A DNA stretch of 64,000 nucleotides from Clostridia bacterium. GTDB taxonomy: Bacteria; Bacillota; Clostridia; UBA1381. Positions 16,506 through 24,979 of the stretch are shown here, piece after piece; positions within the stretch are counted from its first letter, which is position 1; each line of letters opens with the position of its first letter. The stretch covers positions 163,866-227,865 of the forward strand of contig CAADTH010000045.1 in NCBI GenBank assembly GCA_900751885.1, given 5' to 3'. The notes beneath the pieces were generated by a model. That model had not been told where the DNA came from. It saw nothing but the letters and a program-made list of their open reading frames with translations, and searched no databases. The translations under genes were made by a program, and so were the position numbers.

Positions 16506-18281
16506 ATGGCATATCAAGCGATTTATAGAAAATGGCGCCCCCTGGTTTTTGAAGATATCGTGGGGCAGTCCCATATCACCGATACCCTGAAAAATCAAAT
16601 TTTAAGCGGCAGAATCGCACACGCATATCTGTTTTGCGGCACACGCGGAACAGGAAAAACGACCGCCGCTAAAATATTGGCGCGCGCAGTCAACTGTACC
16701 AATAATACCACCGGCAGTCCGTGCAACGAATGTCCGACCTGTAAAGGGATTTTGGACGGAAGTATTTTGGATGTGTCAGAGATTGACGCCGCCTCCAACA
16801 ACGGTGTGGAAAACATTCGTGAAATCCGCGAAGAGGTGGTTTATGCGGCATCGCAGACCAAATACCGCGTCTATATTATCGACGAGGTTCATATGCTTTC
16901 TACCGGTGCGTTCAACGCACTTTTGAAAACGCTGGAGGAGCCGCCGGAGCATGTTATCTTCATCCTGGCGACCACAGAAGCGCACAAGGTTCCGCAGACG
17001 ATTTTGTCAAGGTGCCAGCGGTTCGATTTTAAGCGCATCAAGCCCTCTGATATTATCCTTCGGATGAAGGAGATTGCCATGGGCGATAATCTTTCCATCA
17101 CGGAGGACGCCTATGCTCTTTTGGCAAGGCTTGCAGACGGTTCCATGCGTGACGGTCTGAGTATTCTGGAGCGGTGCGTATCCGCACGCGGGGCTTCCCT
17201 CACGGCGGAGGACATCAATCATGTTCTTGGAATCGCGCCGCAGACATTGGTATTCGAATTGGTGGATGCAACCCTTTCAGGCGATACGGAAAAAATCATT
17301 ACAATTTTGAATCAGGCGCTTTCCGACGGACGCGACATCCATCATTTCATGAATCATGTGCTTAAGCACTTTCGGGATTTGATGGTCTGTAAGGTCTCGT
17401 CAACACCAGAAGCTCTGCTCGATTACTCACCGGAGGACATGACACTCCTTCGGCATCAGGCGGAAAAGACTACTTTCGAAAAAATTTCCAACGCAACCTC
17501 CCTTTTGTCGGAAGCACAGGCGGATGCAAAATGGGTCAAGGCACCGAGAATTATCTATGAGCTGGCGCTAATCAAGCTTTGCCGTCCTGAATTCGACTCC
17601 TCGAAGGAGGCGCTTTTAGACCGCATTGGTACGCTGGAAGAAAAAATAAAGCAGGGAATCACTGTAGCTGCCTCTCAAAAAAAGGACGAACCGCCAAAGG
17701 AGAAGCCGAAGGAAAAGCCAAAGAAAAAGGTATCGCACAGAGTATTCGTGCCGATTGACCAAAGCCAGCTTACAGCAGATCATCCGATCGTTTTAGCGGC
17801 TAAAAAGTGGGACAAAATTGCGCAGTCTATCGTGCGTGCATCCCCGCACCTGATGGGTCCGTTATCAAACCGCAAGGTCACAATCGACGGCGAGGGACTC
17901 ATTTTGCTGTTTGAAAAAAATGAGGGGATGTCAAAGAGTATCACAGAGCAGTATCTCAAATCCGTCGAACAGGCTCTTTCCAAAGCGTCCGGCGCTGATT
18001 TGAGGGTGAAAACTGCATTTCGGTCAGAAATTGAAGATATGATGATCGACTTTTGGTCCATCACCGAATCGTCTAAACCGAATTCTCCTCCTCCGGACTG
18101 CGAAACGCTAGACCCGATTGACACGCTGGCACAGCGGTTTCCTGAGATTGTAGAATTCACAGACGACAGTGAGTTTATCAATTATGATTCTGAATCTGAA
18201 CATTATGCCCAGTCATCCATTGACGAAACTGGTGAAACGGATGAGGAGGAAGAATTTTTAGAGGAAGATGAAAAAGAATAA
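16506..18281 (+). CDS. dnaX: DNA polymerase III subunit gamma/tau
   Basis: The clamp-loader ATPase of the replisome. The 591 residues start 'MAYQAIYRKWRPLVFEDIVGQ'-like, with Walker A 'GTRGTGKTTAAK', a zinc module ('CNECPTC'), Walker B with 'DEVHMLS', and sensor region 'TTEAHKVPQTILSRCQRF'. The first 370 residues are the AAA+ and collar domains, then comes a Lys/Pro-rich linker (391-415) and a tau-type C-terminal domain ending in an acidic tail. The heptamer A-AAA-AAG in frame at 17678-17684, exactly at the linker, could direct a -1 frameshift to a shorter gamma-like product (TGA at 17756). The gene is followed by ebfC and recR. Confidence 0.97.
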   Translation: MAYQAIYRKWRPLVFEDIVGQSHITDTLKNQILSGRIAHAYLFCGTRGTGKTTAAKILARAVNCTNNTTGSPCNECPTCKGILDGSILDVSEIDAASNNGVENIREIREEVVYAASQTKYRVYIIDEVHMLSTGAFNALLKTLEEPPEHVIFILATTEAHKVPQTILSRCQRFDFKRIKPSDIILRMKEIAMGDNLSITEDAYALLARLADGSMRDGLSILERCVSARGASLTAEDINHVLGIAPQTLVFELVDATLSGDTEKIITILNQALSDGRDIHHFMNHVLKHFRDLMVCKVSSTPEALLDYSPEDMTLLRHQAEKTTFEKISNATSLLSEAQADAKWVKAPRIIYELALIKLCRPEFDSSKEALLDRIGTLEEKIKQGITVAASQKKDEPPKEKPKEKPKKKVSHRVFVPIDQSQLTADHPIVLAAKKWDKIAQSIVRASPHLMGPLSNRKVTIDGEGLILLFEKNEGMSKSITEQYLKSVEQALSKASGADLRVKTAFRSEIEDMMIDFWSITESSKPNSPPPDCETLDPIDTLAQRFPEIVEFTDDSEFINYDSESEHYAQSSIDETGETDEEEEFLEEDEKE

Positions 18282-18311
18282 TAAAAAATTTACTTTTGGA
18301 GGTAACGTATC

Positions 18312-18665
18312 ATGGGAAAATACAAAGGATTTGCAGGTTCAGGAATGAATACAAACAAAAATATGAACAATGTCATCAAGCAGGCGCAAAAGATGCAGGA
18401 GGAGATGGAAAAGGTTCAGGGAGAGCTTGAACAAAAGGAAGTGGAAGCATCCTCCGGCGGCGGTGTCGTGACAGTGAAGGCAAACGGTAAAAAAGAGATT
18501 CTTTCTGTTTCCATCAAGCCAGAGGCTGTGGATCCTGAGGACGTGGAAACCTTGGAGGACTTGGTTTTGGTTGCAGTCAATGACGCAATCAAGCAGGCTG
18601 ACGACATGATGACAGAGGGCATGAGCGAAGTGACTGGCGGTTTGAGTATTCCTGGTCTGTTCTAA
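18312..18665 (+). CDS. YbaB/EbfC nucleoid-associated protein
   Basis: A 117-residue protein whose core 'NNVIKQAQKMQEEMEKVQ' and 'VEASSGGGVVTVKANGKKEI' are diagnostic of the YbaB/EbfC family, which forms dimers that bind DNA. The N-terminal about 15 residues are Gly/Asn-rich. GGAGG precedes the ATG. It sits in the conserved dnaX-ybaB-recR order. Confidence 0.95.
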   Translation: MGKYKGFAGSGMNTNKNMNNVIKQAQKMQEEMEKVQGELEQKEVEASSGGGVVTVKANGKKEILSVSIKPEAVDPEDVETLEDLVLVAVNDAIKQADDMMTEGMSEVTGGLSIPGLF

Positions 18666-18687
18666 ATTGGAAAGGCGGTCTTAATTT

Positions 18688-19284
18688 ATGTATGCGGCTC
18701 CGATTGAACAGCTAATCGAATGCTTTGAACAGCTCCCGGGCGTCGGGCGCAAAAGCGCGGAGAGAATCGCTTTTTATGTGCTTGACAGCATGTCTGAAGG
18801 GCAGGTGCAGACTATGGCATCCACGCTCGCAGGCGCAAAAAAACGAATTATCTTCTGTCAGGAGTGTCAAAACCTCACAGATGAAAACCCTTGCAAAATC
18901 TGTTCTTCTCCCAAACGGGATAAGACTATCATCTGTGTGGTAGAAAACCCAAAGGATGTTTCTGCAATTGAAAAAACAAATGAATATCATGGTCTGTATC
19001 ATGTACTGCACGGCGCGCTCTCCCCTATGGATGGGATCGCACCGGACGATATCAAAATACAAGAATTATTGATGCGCCTTTCAGACGGTACGGTCAAGGA
19101 AGTCATTATGGCGACCAACCCAACCGTCAGCGGCACAGCCACAGCTGTCTATATCTCCAAGCTCCTCCAGCCAATGGGTGTGCGTGTCACAAGAATCGCA
19201 CACGGCATTCCGGTGGGAGGCGACTTGGAATACGCGGATGAAGTCACGCTGATTAAAGCGCTGGAGGGACGGCAGGACATGTAA
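18688..19284 (+). CDS. recR: Recombination protein RecR
   Basis: Acts with RecF and RecO in loading RecA at gaps. It is 198 residues: HhH region 'QLPGVGRKSAERIAFYVL', a C4 zinc finger ('CQECQNLTDENPCKIC', about 57-72), and a Toprim domain ('ICVVENPKDVSAIEKT') followed by a Walker-B-like C-terminal region ('ATNPTVSGTATAVYI'). It is the last gene of the dnaX cluster. Confidence 0.96.
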   Translation: MYAAPIEQLIECFEQLPGVGRKSAERIAFYVLDSMSEGQVQTMASTLAGAKKRIIFCQECQNLTDENPCKICSSPKRDKTIICVVENPKDVSAIEKTNEYHGLYHVLHGALSPMDGIAPDDIKIQELLMRLSDGTVKEVIMATNPTVSGTATAVYISKLLQPMGVRVTRIAHGIPVGGDLEYADEVTLIKALEGRQDM

Positions 19285-19292
19285 TCTTTTTG

Positions 19293-19321
19293 TTGACTTT
19301 TCCAAATAGAACTTATATAAT
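19293..19321 (+). promoter_or_regulatory. Promoter for rhaA
   Basis: TTGACT and TATAAT with a 17-base spacer, about 50 bases upstream of rhaA, in the gap after recR. Confidence 0.78.
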
Positions 19322-19373
19322 GTTTCTCAGGGAGAGGTCCACTTTATTATGAAACTGGAGAGGTGTTAAAAGA

Positions 19374-20627
19374 ATGAGTAATGTCGAAAAAAGCTATGAA
19401 TTAGCAAAAGAATCTTATGCGAAATTTGGTGTAGACACAGATAAAGTTCTGGACGCAATGGACAATGTATCCATTTCCATGCACTGCTGGCAGGGCGACG
19501 ATGTAATCGGATTTGAGGATTCGGGAAGCCTGACAGGCGGCATCCAGACAACTGGTAATTATCCAGGTAAGGCGAGAAATGCCCAGGAGCTCCGCCAGGA
19601 TATCGATAAAGTACTTACAATGATTCCAGGGAAAAACCACAAAATCAATTTGCATGCGCTTTACGCTGAAACGAACGGCGAAAAAGTCGGACGCGACGAA
19701 TTAGAGCCAAAGCACTTCCAAAACTGGGTGGACTGGGCAAAGGAAAAGGGCTTGGGACTTGACTTCAACCCGTCTTATTTCTCTCACCCACTAAGTGAAA
19801 ACGGAACCTTGACAAACAAGGACGAAGGCATCCGTAAATTCTGGATTGAGCATGGAAAGCGCAGCCGTAAGATTGCTGAATATTTCGGAAAAGAATTGGG
19901 TAAGACCTGTATCACAAACTTCTGGATTCCGGACGGCTCTAAGGATATTCCTGCTGACCGCGTTGCACCGAGAGCATTGTATAAGGATGCCCTTGACCAG
20001 ATTTTTGCAGAAAAAATCGATCCGAACTATAATAAGGATGCGGTTGAGAGTAAGGTCTTTGGAATCGGTCTGGAAAGCTACACAGCAGGCTCTCACGAGT
20101 TCTGCATGGGATATGCAATGAAAAATGACAAGCTGGTTTGTCTGGATGCGGGACATTTTCATCCGACAGAGGTGATTTCCAACAAGATTTCTTCCATTCT
20201 GTTGTTTATGGATGAGCTTCTGCTGCACGTCAGCCGCCCGGTTCGCTGGGACAGTGACCATGTTGTCATTCTGGACGACGAGCTCAACGCAATCGCACAG
20301 GAGCTTGTCCGCGGCGACTTCCTCGGAAGAACCCATATCGCGCTTGACTTCTTCGACGCAAGCATCAACCGTCTTGCCGCATGGGCAATCGGTACGCGCA
20401 ACACACAAAAAGCGATTCTCACCGCAATGTGTGAGCCGTCTGACCTGCTGAAGAAGTTCGAAAATGAAGGCGACTTCACCTCCCGTCTTGCAATAATGGA
20501 GGAACTCAAAACATATCCGGCAGGCGCTGTTTGGGATTATTACTGTGAGACACGCGGTGTTCCGGTACGTGAAGCATGGCTGTCGGAAGTAAAACAGTAT
20601 GAAAAAGATGTATTGAGCAAGAGATAA
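19374..20627 (+). CDS. rhaA: L-rhamnose isomerase
   Basis: Converts L-rhamnose to L-rhamnulose. The 417 residues match the RhaA family length. Visible features are 'VSISMHCWQGDDVIGFE', the metal/substrate regions 'WIPDGSKDIPADR', 'CLDAGHFHPTEV' and 'HVSRPVRWDSDHVV'. The gene is alone, with its own promoter and terminator. The matching kinase (rhaB) is 22 kb away on the other strand, and no aldolase or rhamnose regulator is in the window. Confidence 0.96.
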   Translation: MSNVEKSYELAKESYAKFGVDTDKVLDAMDNVSISMHCWQGDDVIGFEDSGSLTGGIQTTGNYPGKARNAQELRQDIDKVLTMIPGKNHKINLHALYAETNGEKVGRDELEPKHFQNWVDWAKEKGLGLDFNPSYFSHPLSENGTLTNKDEGIRKFWIEHGKRSRKIAEYFGKELGKTCITNFWIPDGSKDIPADRVAPRALYKDALDQIFAEKIDPNYNKDAVESKVFGIGLESYTAGSHEFCMGYAMKNDKLVCLDAGHFHPTEVISNKISSILLFMDELLLHVSRPVRWDSDHVVILDDELNAIAQELVRGDFLGRTHIALDFFDASINRLAAWAIGTRNTQKAILTAMCEPSDLLKKFENEGDFTSRLAIMEELKTYPAGAVWDYYCETRGVPVREAWLSEVKQYEKDVLSKR

Positions 20628-20631
20628 AACT

Positions 20632-20673
20632 GATAAGGCTGGCAGGTTGATGACCTGCCGGTCTTTTTTATCC
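20632..20673 (+). terminator. Terminator of rhaA
   Basis: GGCAGGT/ACCTGCC core extended outward, followed by a run of six T. Confidence 0.9.
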
Positions 20674-20692
20674 CTATCATGGTACACAATTT

Positions 20693-20727
20693 AAAAGGGA
20701 GAAAGCAGGCTTGCTTTCTCCCTTTTT
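20693..20727 (-). terminator. Terminator of the small membrane protein gene
   Basis: A 15-bp perfect stem AAAAGGGAGAAAGCA with complement, four-base loop and T-run; it lies just after the minus-strand gene ending at 20756. Confidence 0.88.
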
Positions 20728-20755
20728 CTGACTATCGCGTTTTTATACGCTATTC

Positions 20756-21157
20756 TTATCTCTCTACTATTAGTTTTTTTATCTTCGCAACAGAAACCGG
20801 CGCCAATAGGACAGTCAACACAACCAATCCCCAAAGGTTTCCTGTTGACACATCAAACATGGCAAAATACTCTGTCAAAGCCCTGCCTTCCACTGCAATC
20901 ATCAACAAGTCAAACAGGTTCGTCAGAAGAAGCCAGACAATTCCCATGAGAACATACTCCCTCATTGTCCCCCGCTTCAGCTTGGGCAAAAAAATCAGTG
21001 TCACAAAAAAGATTGCAACGCATAGGATGACACCGCTCAGCGGCAATGCAATTTTATTTCCAAGCACTGGCGCAATGATTTTATCCCGCAATCCTCCGTT
21101 GAGAATTGCAAGCGGTATAATAGATATCCAAATCAAAATCGACTGAATGATTTTCAT
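20756..21157 (-). CDS. Four-helix membrane protein of unknown function
   Basis: A 133-residue protein with four hydrophobic segments and little else; 'LNGGLRDKIIAPVLG' is a recognisable conserved-looking loop between helices 1 and 2. The ATG at 21157 has GGAGGG upstream and is preferred over the in-frame start at 21202. No function can be assigned. Confidence 0.72.
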   Translation of the reverse strand: MKIIQSILIWISIIPLAILNGGLRDKIIAPVLGNKIALPLSGVILCVAIFFVTLIFLPKLKRGTMREYVLMGIVWLLLTNLFDLLMIAVEGRALTEYFAMFDVSTGNLWGLVVLTVLLAPVSVAKIKKLIVER

Positions 21158-21343
21158 ACATCCCTCCAAATGTTCCTTCGCTTTCCTATACCGCTCACAC
21201 ATATTATAAACTACTCTCTCACTTACCTTCTGTTTTTTTAATCTCTAAATTCAGAAGCATCAATCGGTAAAGACATTATTTCCATGTAATGGTAAATAAA
21301 TACATATATCGATCATATCGGTCGGAATAAACGCACAATTAAT

Positions 21344-22174
21344 TCATTTCAATTCCACTATTTTCCTGGCATACATTCTGTTCGCGGCGTGTTTATGTGG
21401 GATACCGGCTGAATTGCAATCAAAAACATACTCACAACAGTTTTCAATATACCAGTCATGGTAAAGGGTAAGGAGCTGACCTGACTTCCAATGTTGGGAA
21501 TGGCTCTTTTTCCCAGGCACATCCTTGATAAACGGTTTATCTACTAAAAGGTGGAACGCATTTATTCCCCCATCGTTCGTAAAACTCTTGTAGTTTGCAA
21601 ATATTTCTTCCTTCATTTCCGGCTTTATGTAGTGCAATACACCGCTTGAAAAAAGAATATCATACTTTCGTTCCAGCCTAAAATCCCAAATATTCGCTTT
21701 AAAAACATCGACAAAAACATTCGCTTTATCCGCTAATCTTTTGGTCTTTTCAATACCTGCATCCGAAATATCAAATGCACTGACTTGATATCCGCAGCGT
21801 GCAAAAAATACAGAATCTTTTCCCTCGCCGCAGCCTATATCAAGTAAACGCAATGGTTTGACCGGCGGCATAAGCTCCAATACCTTCAGACACATTGTAG
21901 ATGGCTGCACACCCCAAAAATATTCATCATTTTTATAGAATTCTTCGTAGTATGAACGGGGATCAAAATTATGGGAATACCCCATCAGTCTGTCTATACT
22001 AATATTGAGTATCGCCGCTAAGGCAGGTAAAAGAGAGATATCGGGTGTTGTTTGTCCATTTTCCCACTTGCTTACCGCCTGATATGTAATGCCAAGCTGC
22101 TTTGCAAGCTCTTCTTGCGTTAAACTGCGTTCCTTACGATATCGTACTATGTTTGAACCAATCATATCTTTCAA
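21344..22174 (-). CDS. XRE-type HTH fused to a SAM-dependent methyltransferase
   Basis: 276 residues. Residues about 5-60 form a Cro/CI HTH ('RSLTQEELAKQLGITYQAVS', 'WENGQTTPDISLL'). After a short linker a class I methyltransferase follows, with motif I 'LLDIGCGEGKDSVFFA' and 'DILFSSGVLHYI'. The TTG at 22174 is eight bases after GGAGG and is the preferred start. The arrangement suggests a ligand- or substrate-linked regulator, or a TehB-like resistance enzyme that controls its own gene; neither is shown. The gene is AT-rich relative to its neighbours, in keeping with acquisition. Confidence 0.85.
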   Translation of the reverse strand: MKDMIGSNIVRYRKERSLTQEELAKQLGITYQAVSKWENGQTTPDISLLPALAAILNISIDRLMGYSHNFDPRSYYEEFYKNDEYFWGVQPSTMCLKVLELMPPVKPLRLLDIGCGEGKDSVFFARCGYQVSAFDISDAGIEKTKRLADKANVFVDVFKANIWDFRLERKYDILFSSGVLHYIKPEMKEEIFANYKSFTNDGGINAFHLLVDKPFIKDVPGKKSHSQHWKSGQLLTLYHDWYIENCCEYVFDCNSAGIPHKHAANRMYARKIVELK

Positions 22175-22310
22175 GATTATCACCTCCAAACATATTATAT
22201 CAAATACACAGAGGAAACATCAATAACTGTGTATTTTAGTACGGCACAAAACTCAACAACTGGTTTATCTTTTGAGAACGATAGAACTATTTTATTACTG
22301 TGAAACAGTT

Positions 22311-23126
22311 CTATTTTTTAATACTCCGAATATAAACATGCACTCTTCTGGCATTCACCGATGTATACTGCTCCACTCCACATGCCACCGCCATCTGTAC
22401 CCGTCTTGCCACCTCCTGAAGGGGGTATCCCCACTCCATCACAACCGACATATCAATGTGCGCTCCATGCTCTGTCTTTCTGATGTTCACACTAATCACC
22501 CGGTCAATTCCTTCCACCTGCTTTGCCTCATGCGCGGCAATTTCCGCCACCACATTATCCGAAATTTCATAATTACCCATATAGCTGAAGGTCGGGCGAA
22601 CAATTGATTTATCCGCGTCGGGCGTTTTTCTGCCGCCGGATAGATTCTTCTGAAAAATTCGAAGCGGATGCAGAAAATAGCCCGAAAATTCCTTCTTTAT
22701 CTCAAATGTCGGTACTGGAATCACATGTTTTCCCTCATTTAAGCGCATGTCCTGCGCCTTTGCCATCTCCTCCGGCGTCGCCACATCCTGGATTCGGATG
22801 ATTTTGTCAATCGGCGGCAAAGCGAGGGCTTCCGCAATGCGATGTACCATCGCGTCGGACGTTCCGAGAATCATCACACACTCAATATGATTCTCCCTCA
22901 GTGCCCTTTGTACTTCCCTTACATGCTCCTGACTTGTAAAAAGTGCTCGCCGAACGGACGCAATCTTTGTCGGCTCTTTTTTCGCCGACACTCCTGCCAA
23001 AAGCTTTGTGCCAGAAATCAATAGCCCATCATCAATGACCGCATCCGCATCATATTTTCTTGCCACCATAATCGAACGGTGGCTTTTTCCTGTGCCGCTT
23101 GGTCCTACAAACGCTATCGTCCGCAT
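22311..23126 (-). CDS. P-loop ATPase fused to an Asp23/Gls24-like domain
   Basis: 271 residues. The N-terminus carries a Walker A motif ('FVGPSGTGKSHRSIMVA', residues 6-22) in a P-loop NTPase fold of about 150 residues. Residues about 190-271 look like an Asp23/Gls24 (DUF322) domain: 'GNYEISDNVVAEIAAHEAKQ', 'VVMEWGYPLQEVARRVQ', 'VHVYIRSI'. Gls24 proteins are linked to envelope stress; the fused ATPase has no assigned role. It follows rex by ten bases on the same strand, so cotranscription with the redox regulator is likely. Confidence 0.78.
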   Translation of the reverse strand: MRTIAFVGPSGTGKSHRSIMVARKYDADAVIDDGLLISGTKLLAGVSAKKEPTKIASVRRALFTSQEHVREVQRALRENHIECVMILGTSDAMVHRIAEALALPPIDKIIRIQDVATPEEMAKAQDMRLNEGKHVIPVPTFEIKKEFSGYFLHPLRIFQKNLSGGRKTPDADKSIVRPTFSYMGNYEISDNVVAEIAAHEAKQVEGIDRVISVNIRKTEHGAHIDMSVVMEWGYPLQEVARRVQMAVACGVEQYTSVNARRVHVYIRSIKK

Positions 23127-23136
23127 TTTTTTCCTC

Positions 23137-23778
23137 CTATTGCTCGCTACCCTGTTTGATTTTGTAGGACAGCGTCATCAAGCTGTCCGACAGATGCACA
23201 TTCTCAATCGCAACGTTTTTTTTGGTTTTCAGCTCCGCGTAGGAAAAATTCCAAAGCCCTTTGATTCCCAACTCAACCAATAAATCAGCCACCGGCTCAA
23301 TCGCCGCCTTTGGCACAGTCAAAATTCCAATATCCACTGTATTCTCTTTCATGAAAGGCTCCAAATCATCAATATGAAGTACCTTGACTCCGTTGATTTG
23401 TGTGCCAACTACCGCTTCGTCCACATCAAAAATCCCTGCCAGCCGAAATCCGCGCCGCTCAAATGTATTATGGTTTGCCAACGCGCGTCCCAGATTTCCC
23501 GCACCGATAATGACCGTGGTAAACGATTCGTGAAGCCCTAAAATTTCACCAATTTCCTGATATAAGTGCTCTACATTGTATCCGTATCCCTGCTGTCCAA
23601 ATCCGCCGAAATAATTGAAATCCTGACGAATCTGTGACGCGGTAACATTCATTTTCTCGCTCAGCATATTGGAAGATATTCTCGTAATATCCTGCTTTAA
23701 CAGCTCCCCCAAATAGCGGTAATAACGCGGTAGACGCTTAATTACCACCGACGGAACCCTTTTTCCGTTATAATTCAA
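23137..23778 (-). CDS. rex: Redox-sensing transcriptional repressor Rex
   Basis: An NADH/NAD+-responsive repressor of fermentation genes. It is 213 residues: winged helix ('KRLPRYYRYLGEL', 'SSNMLSEKMNVTASQIRQDF'), then a Rossmann domain with 'VIIGAGNLGRALANH' and a C-terminal swapped helix. The start is a TTG at 23778, eight bases after GGAGG; the ATG at 23814 lies upstream of that SD. It lies next to the porCDAB operon, a plausible target, although no Rex palindrome was seen in the por promoter region. Confidence 0.95.
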   Translation of the reverse strand: MNYNGKRVPSVVIKRLPRYYRYLGELLKQDITRISSNMLSEKMNVTASQIRQDFNYFGGFGQQGYGYNVEHLYQEIGEILGLHESFTTVIIGAGNLGRALANHNTFERRGFRLAGIFDVDEAVVGTQINGVKVLHIDDLEPFMKENTVDIGILTVPKAAIEPVADLLVELGIKGLWNFSYAELKTKKNVAIENVHLSDSLMTLSYKIKQGSEQ

Positions 23779-23962
23779 TCTTGCCACCTCCTGTGTGGGT
23801 GTGATTTTAAACATTGTTTATTATATCACAAACCAGGATTTCTGTATAGAGTTTTTTGGTTTTTCTTGCGTTTGCCCTGTTTCTTTCCAGCCCCCACGCT
23901 CTTCCCTTTCAAAACGGCGTTCTTCTTCTGCGGCAATCTATGTTCCCTCTCTACCCAAACAC

Positions 23963-23994
23963 AAAACGGACTATGCTGTTGCATAGCCCGTTTT
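23963..23994 (-). terminator. Terminator of the por operon
   Basis: AAAACGGACTATGC and GCATAGCCCGTTTT pair (one G-T) around a four-base loop, just after porB. Confidence 0.88.
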
Positions 23995-24008
23995 AAAATT
24001 CTTTGTTT

Positions 24009-24962
24009 TTATTTTGTTTCGTTCTTATTCAAAAGGTCTTCCCAAATGCTGTCTACTTCCTTCTGAATTTCTTCAATCATCCACTCGTTGCCCTTTTTGA
24101 ATACGTGACGGAATCTTCCCTGTGCCTTCAAATATTCCTCAACCGGCTTTTTCTCCTTCGGAATATAGGTCAGTGTCAGCTTCCCATCAACAATCTCATA
24201 CAGCGGCCATACGCAGGTATCAACCGCAATATCTGTCATCTCCAAAAGCTTCGGTGTATCGTATCTCCAACCACGCGGACATGGAGCAAGTACATTCAAG
24301 AACGTCGCGCCCTCTGTGTAGATTGCTTTTTCTGCCTTTGTGTGAAGGTCTTTGAATCCGCCGTGCTTGCTGCCAAGAGGGGCAGTTTGCGCAACATATG
24401 GCAGATGGTGTGCCGCCATAACCATAGTAAGGTCTTTTCTCTGCTGCTGCTTTCCCGGTACAGCAGAGCCTGCCGGAGATGTTGTTGTGTCTGCAAACTT
24501 TGGTGTTGCAGAAGAACGCTGGATACCAGTGTTCATATATGCGCCATTGTCATAACAGATATATGTCATGTCATGACCGCGCTCCATTGCACCAGACAGA
24601 GACTGGATCCCGATATCATAGGTACCGCCGTCGCCGCCGAATGCAAGAAATTTTGTCGTCTCGCCAGCAGGAAGCTTTCCCTTTTTCTTCATCACATTAT
24701 ATGCAGCCTCTGCGCCAGAAAGCGTAGCACTTGCATTTTCAAATGCGCTGTGAATGAAAGAATCATTCCATGCTGTATATGGATACATAAATGTAGAAAC
24801 TTCCAAACATCCTGTCGCGGATGTGATAACCGCCTTATCCTCCGGCTTCAATGCTCTGAGTACGCCTCTTACAACAACAGGAGCGCCGCAGCCAGCACAC
24901 ATTCTATGACCGCCAGTCAGTCTTTCCGGTTTCAATGCTTCTTGTTTCAAATTGAATGCCAT
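24009..24962 (-). CDS. porB: 2-oxoacid (pyruvate):ferredoxin oxidoreductase, beta subunit
   Basis: The TPP-binding subunit that oxidatively decarboxylates pyruvate to acetyl-CoA with ferredoxin as acceptor. It is 317 residues. The cluster-ligand region 'HRMCAGCGAPVVVRGVL' lies near the N-terminus, and the TPP motif 'FGGDGGTYDIGIQSL' near residue 105. It is the last of four por genes in the order gamma, delta, alpha, beta. Confidence 0.93.
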   Translation of the reverse strand: MAFNLKQEALKPERLTGGHRMCAGCGAPVVVRGVLRALKPEDKAVITSATGCLEVSTFMYPYTAWNDSFIHSAFENASATLSGAEAAYNVMKKKGKLPAGETTKFLAFGGDGGTYDIGIQSLSGAMERGHDMTYICYDNGAYMNTGIQRSSATPKFADTTTSPAGSAVPGKQQQRKDLTMVMAAHHLPYVAQTAPLGSKHGGFKDLHTKAEKAIYTEGATFLNVLAPCPRGWRYDTPKLLEMTDIAVDTCVWPLYEIVDGKLTLTYIPKEKKPVEEYLKAQGRFRHVFKKGNEWMIEEIQKEVDSIWEDLLNKNETK

Positions 24963-24979
24963 CGTTTTCGCACCTCCTA

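Noticed and set aside
20679..21146. 155-residue plus-strand frame
   Set aside because: Opposite strand of the membrane-protein gene and overlapping its terminator; no SD.
22260..22316. Terminator at the end of the P-loop/Gls24 gene
   Set aside because: ATAGAACT/AGTTCTAT pair, but the loop is long and there is no U-run in the gene's direction.
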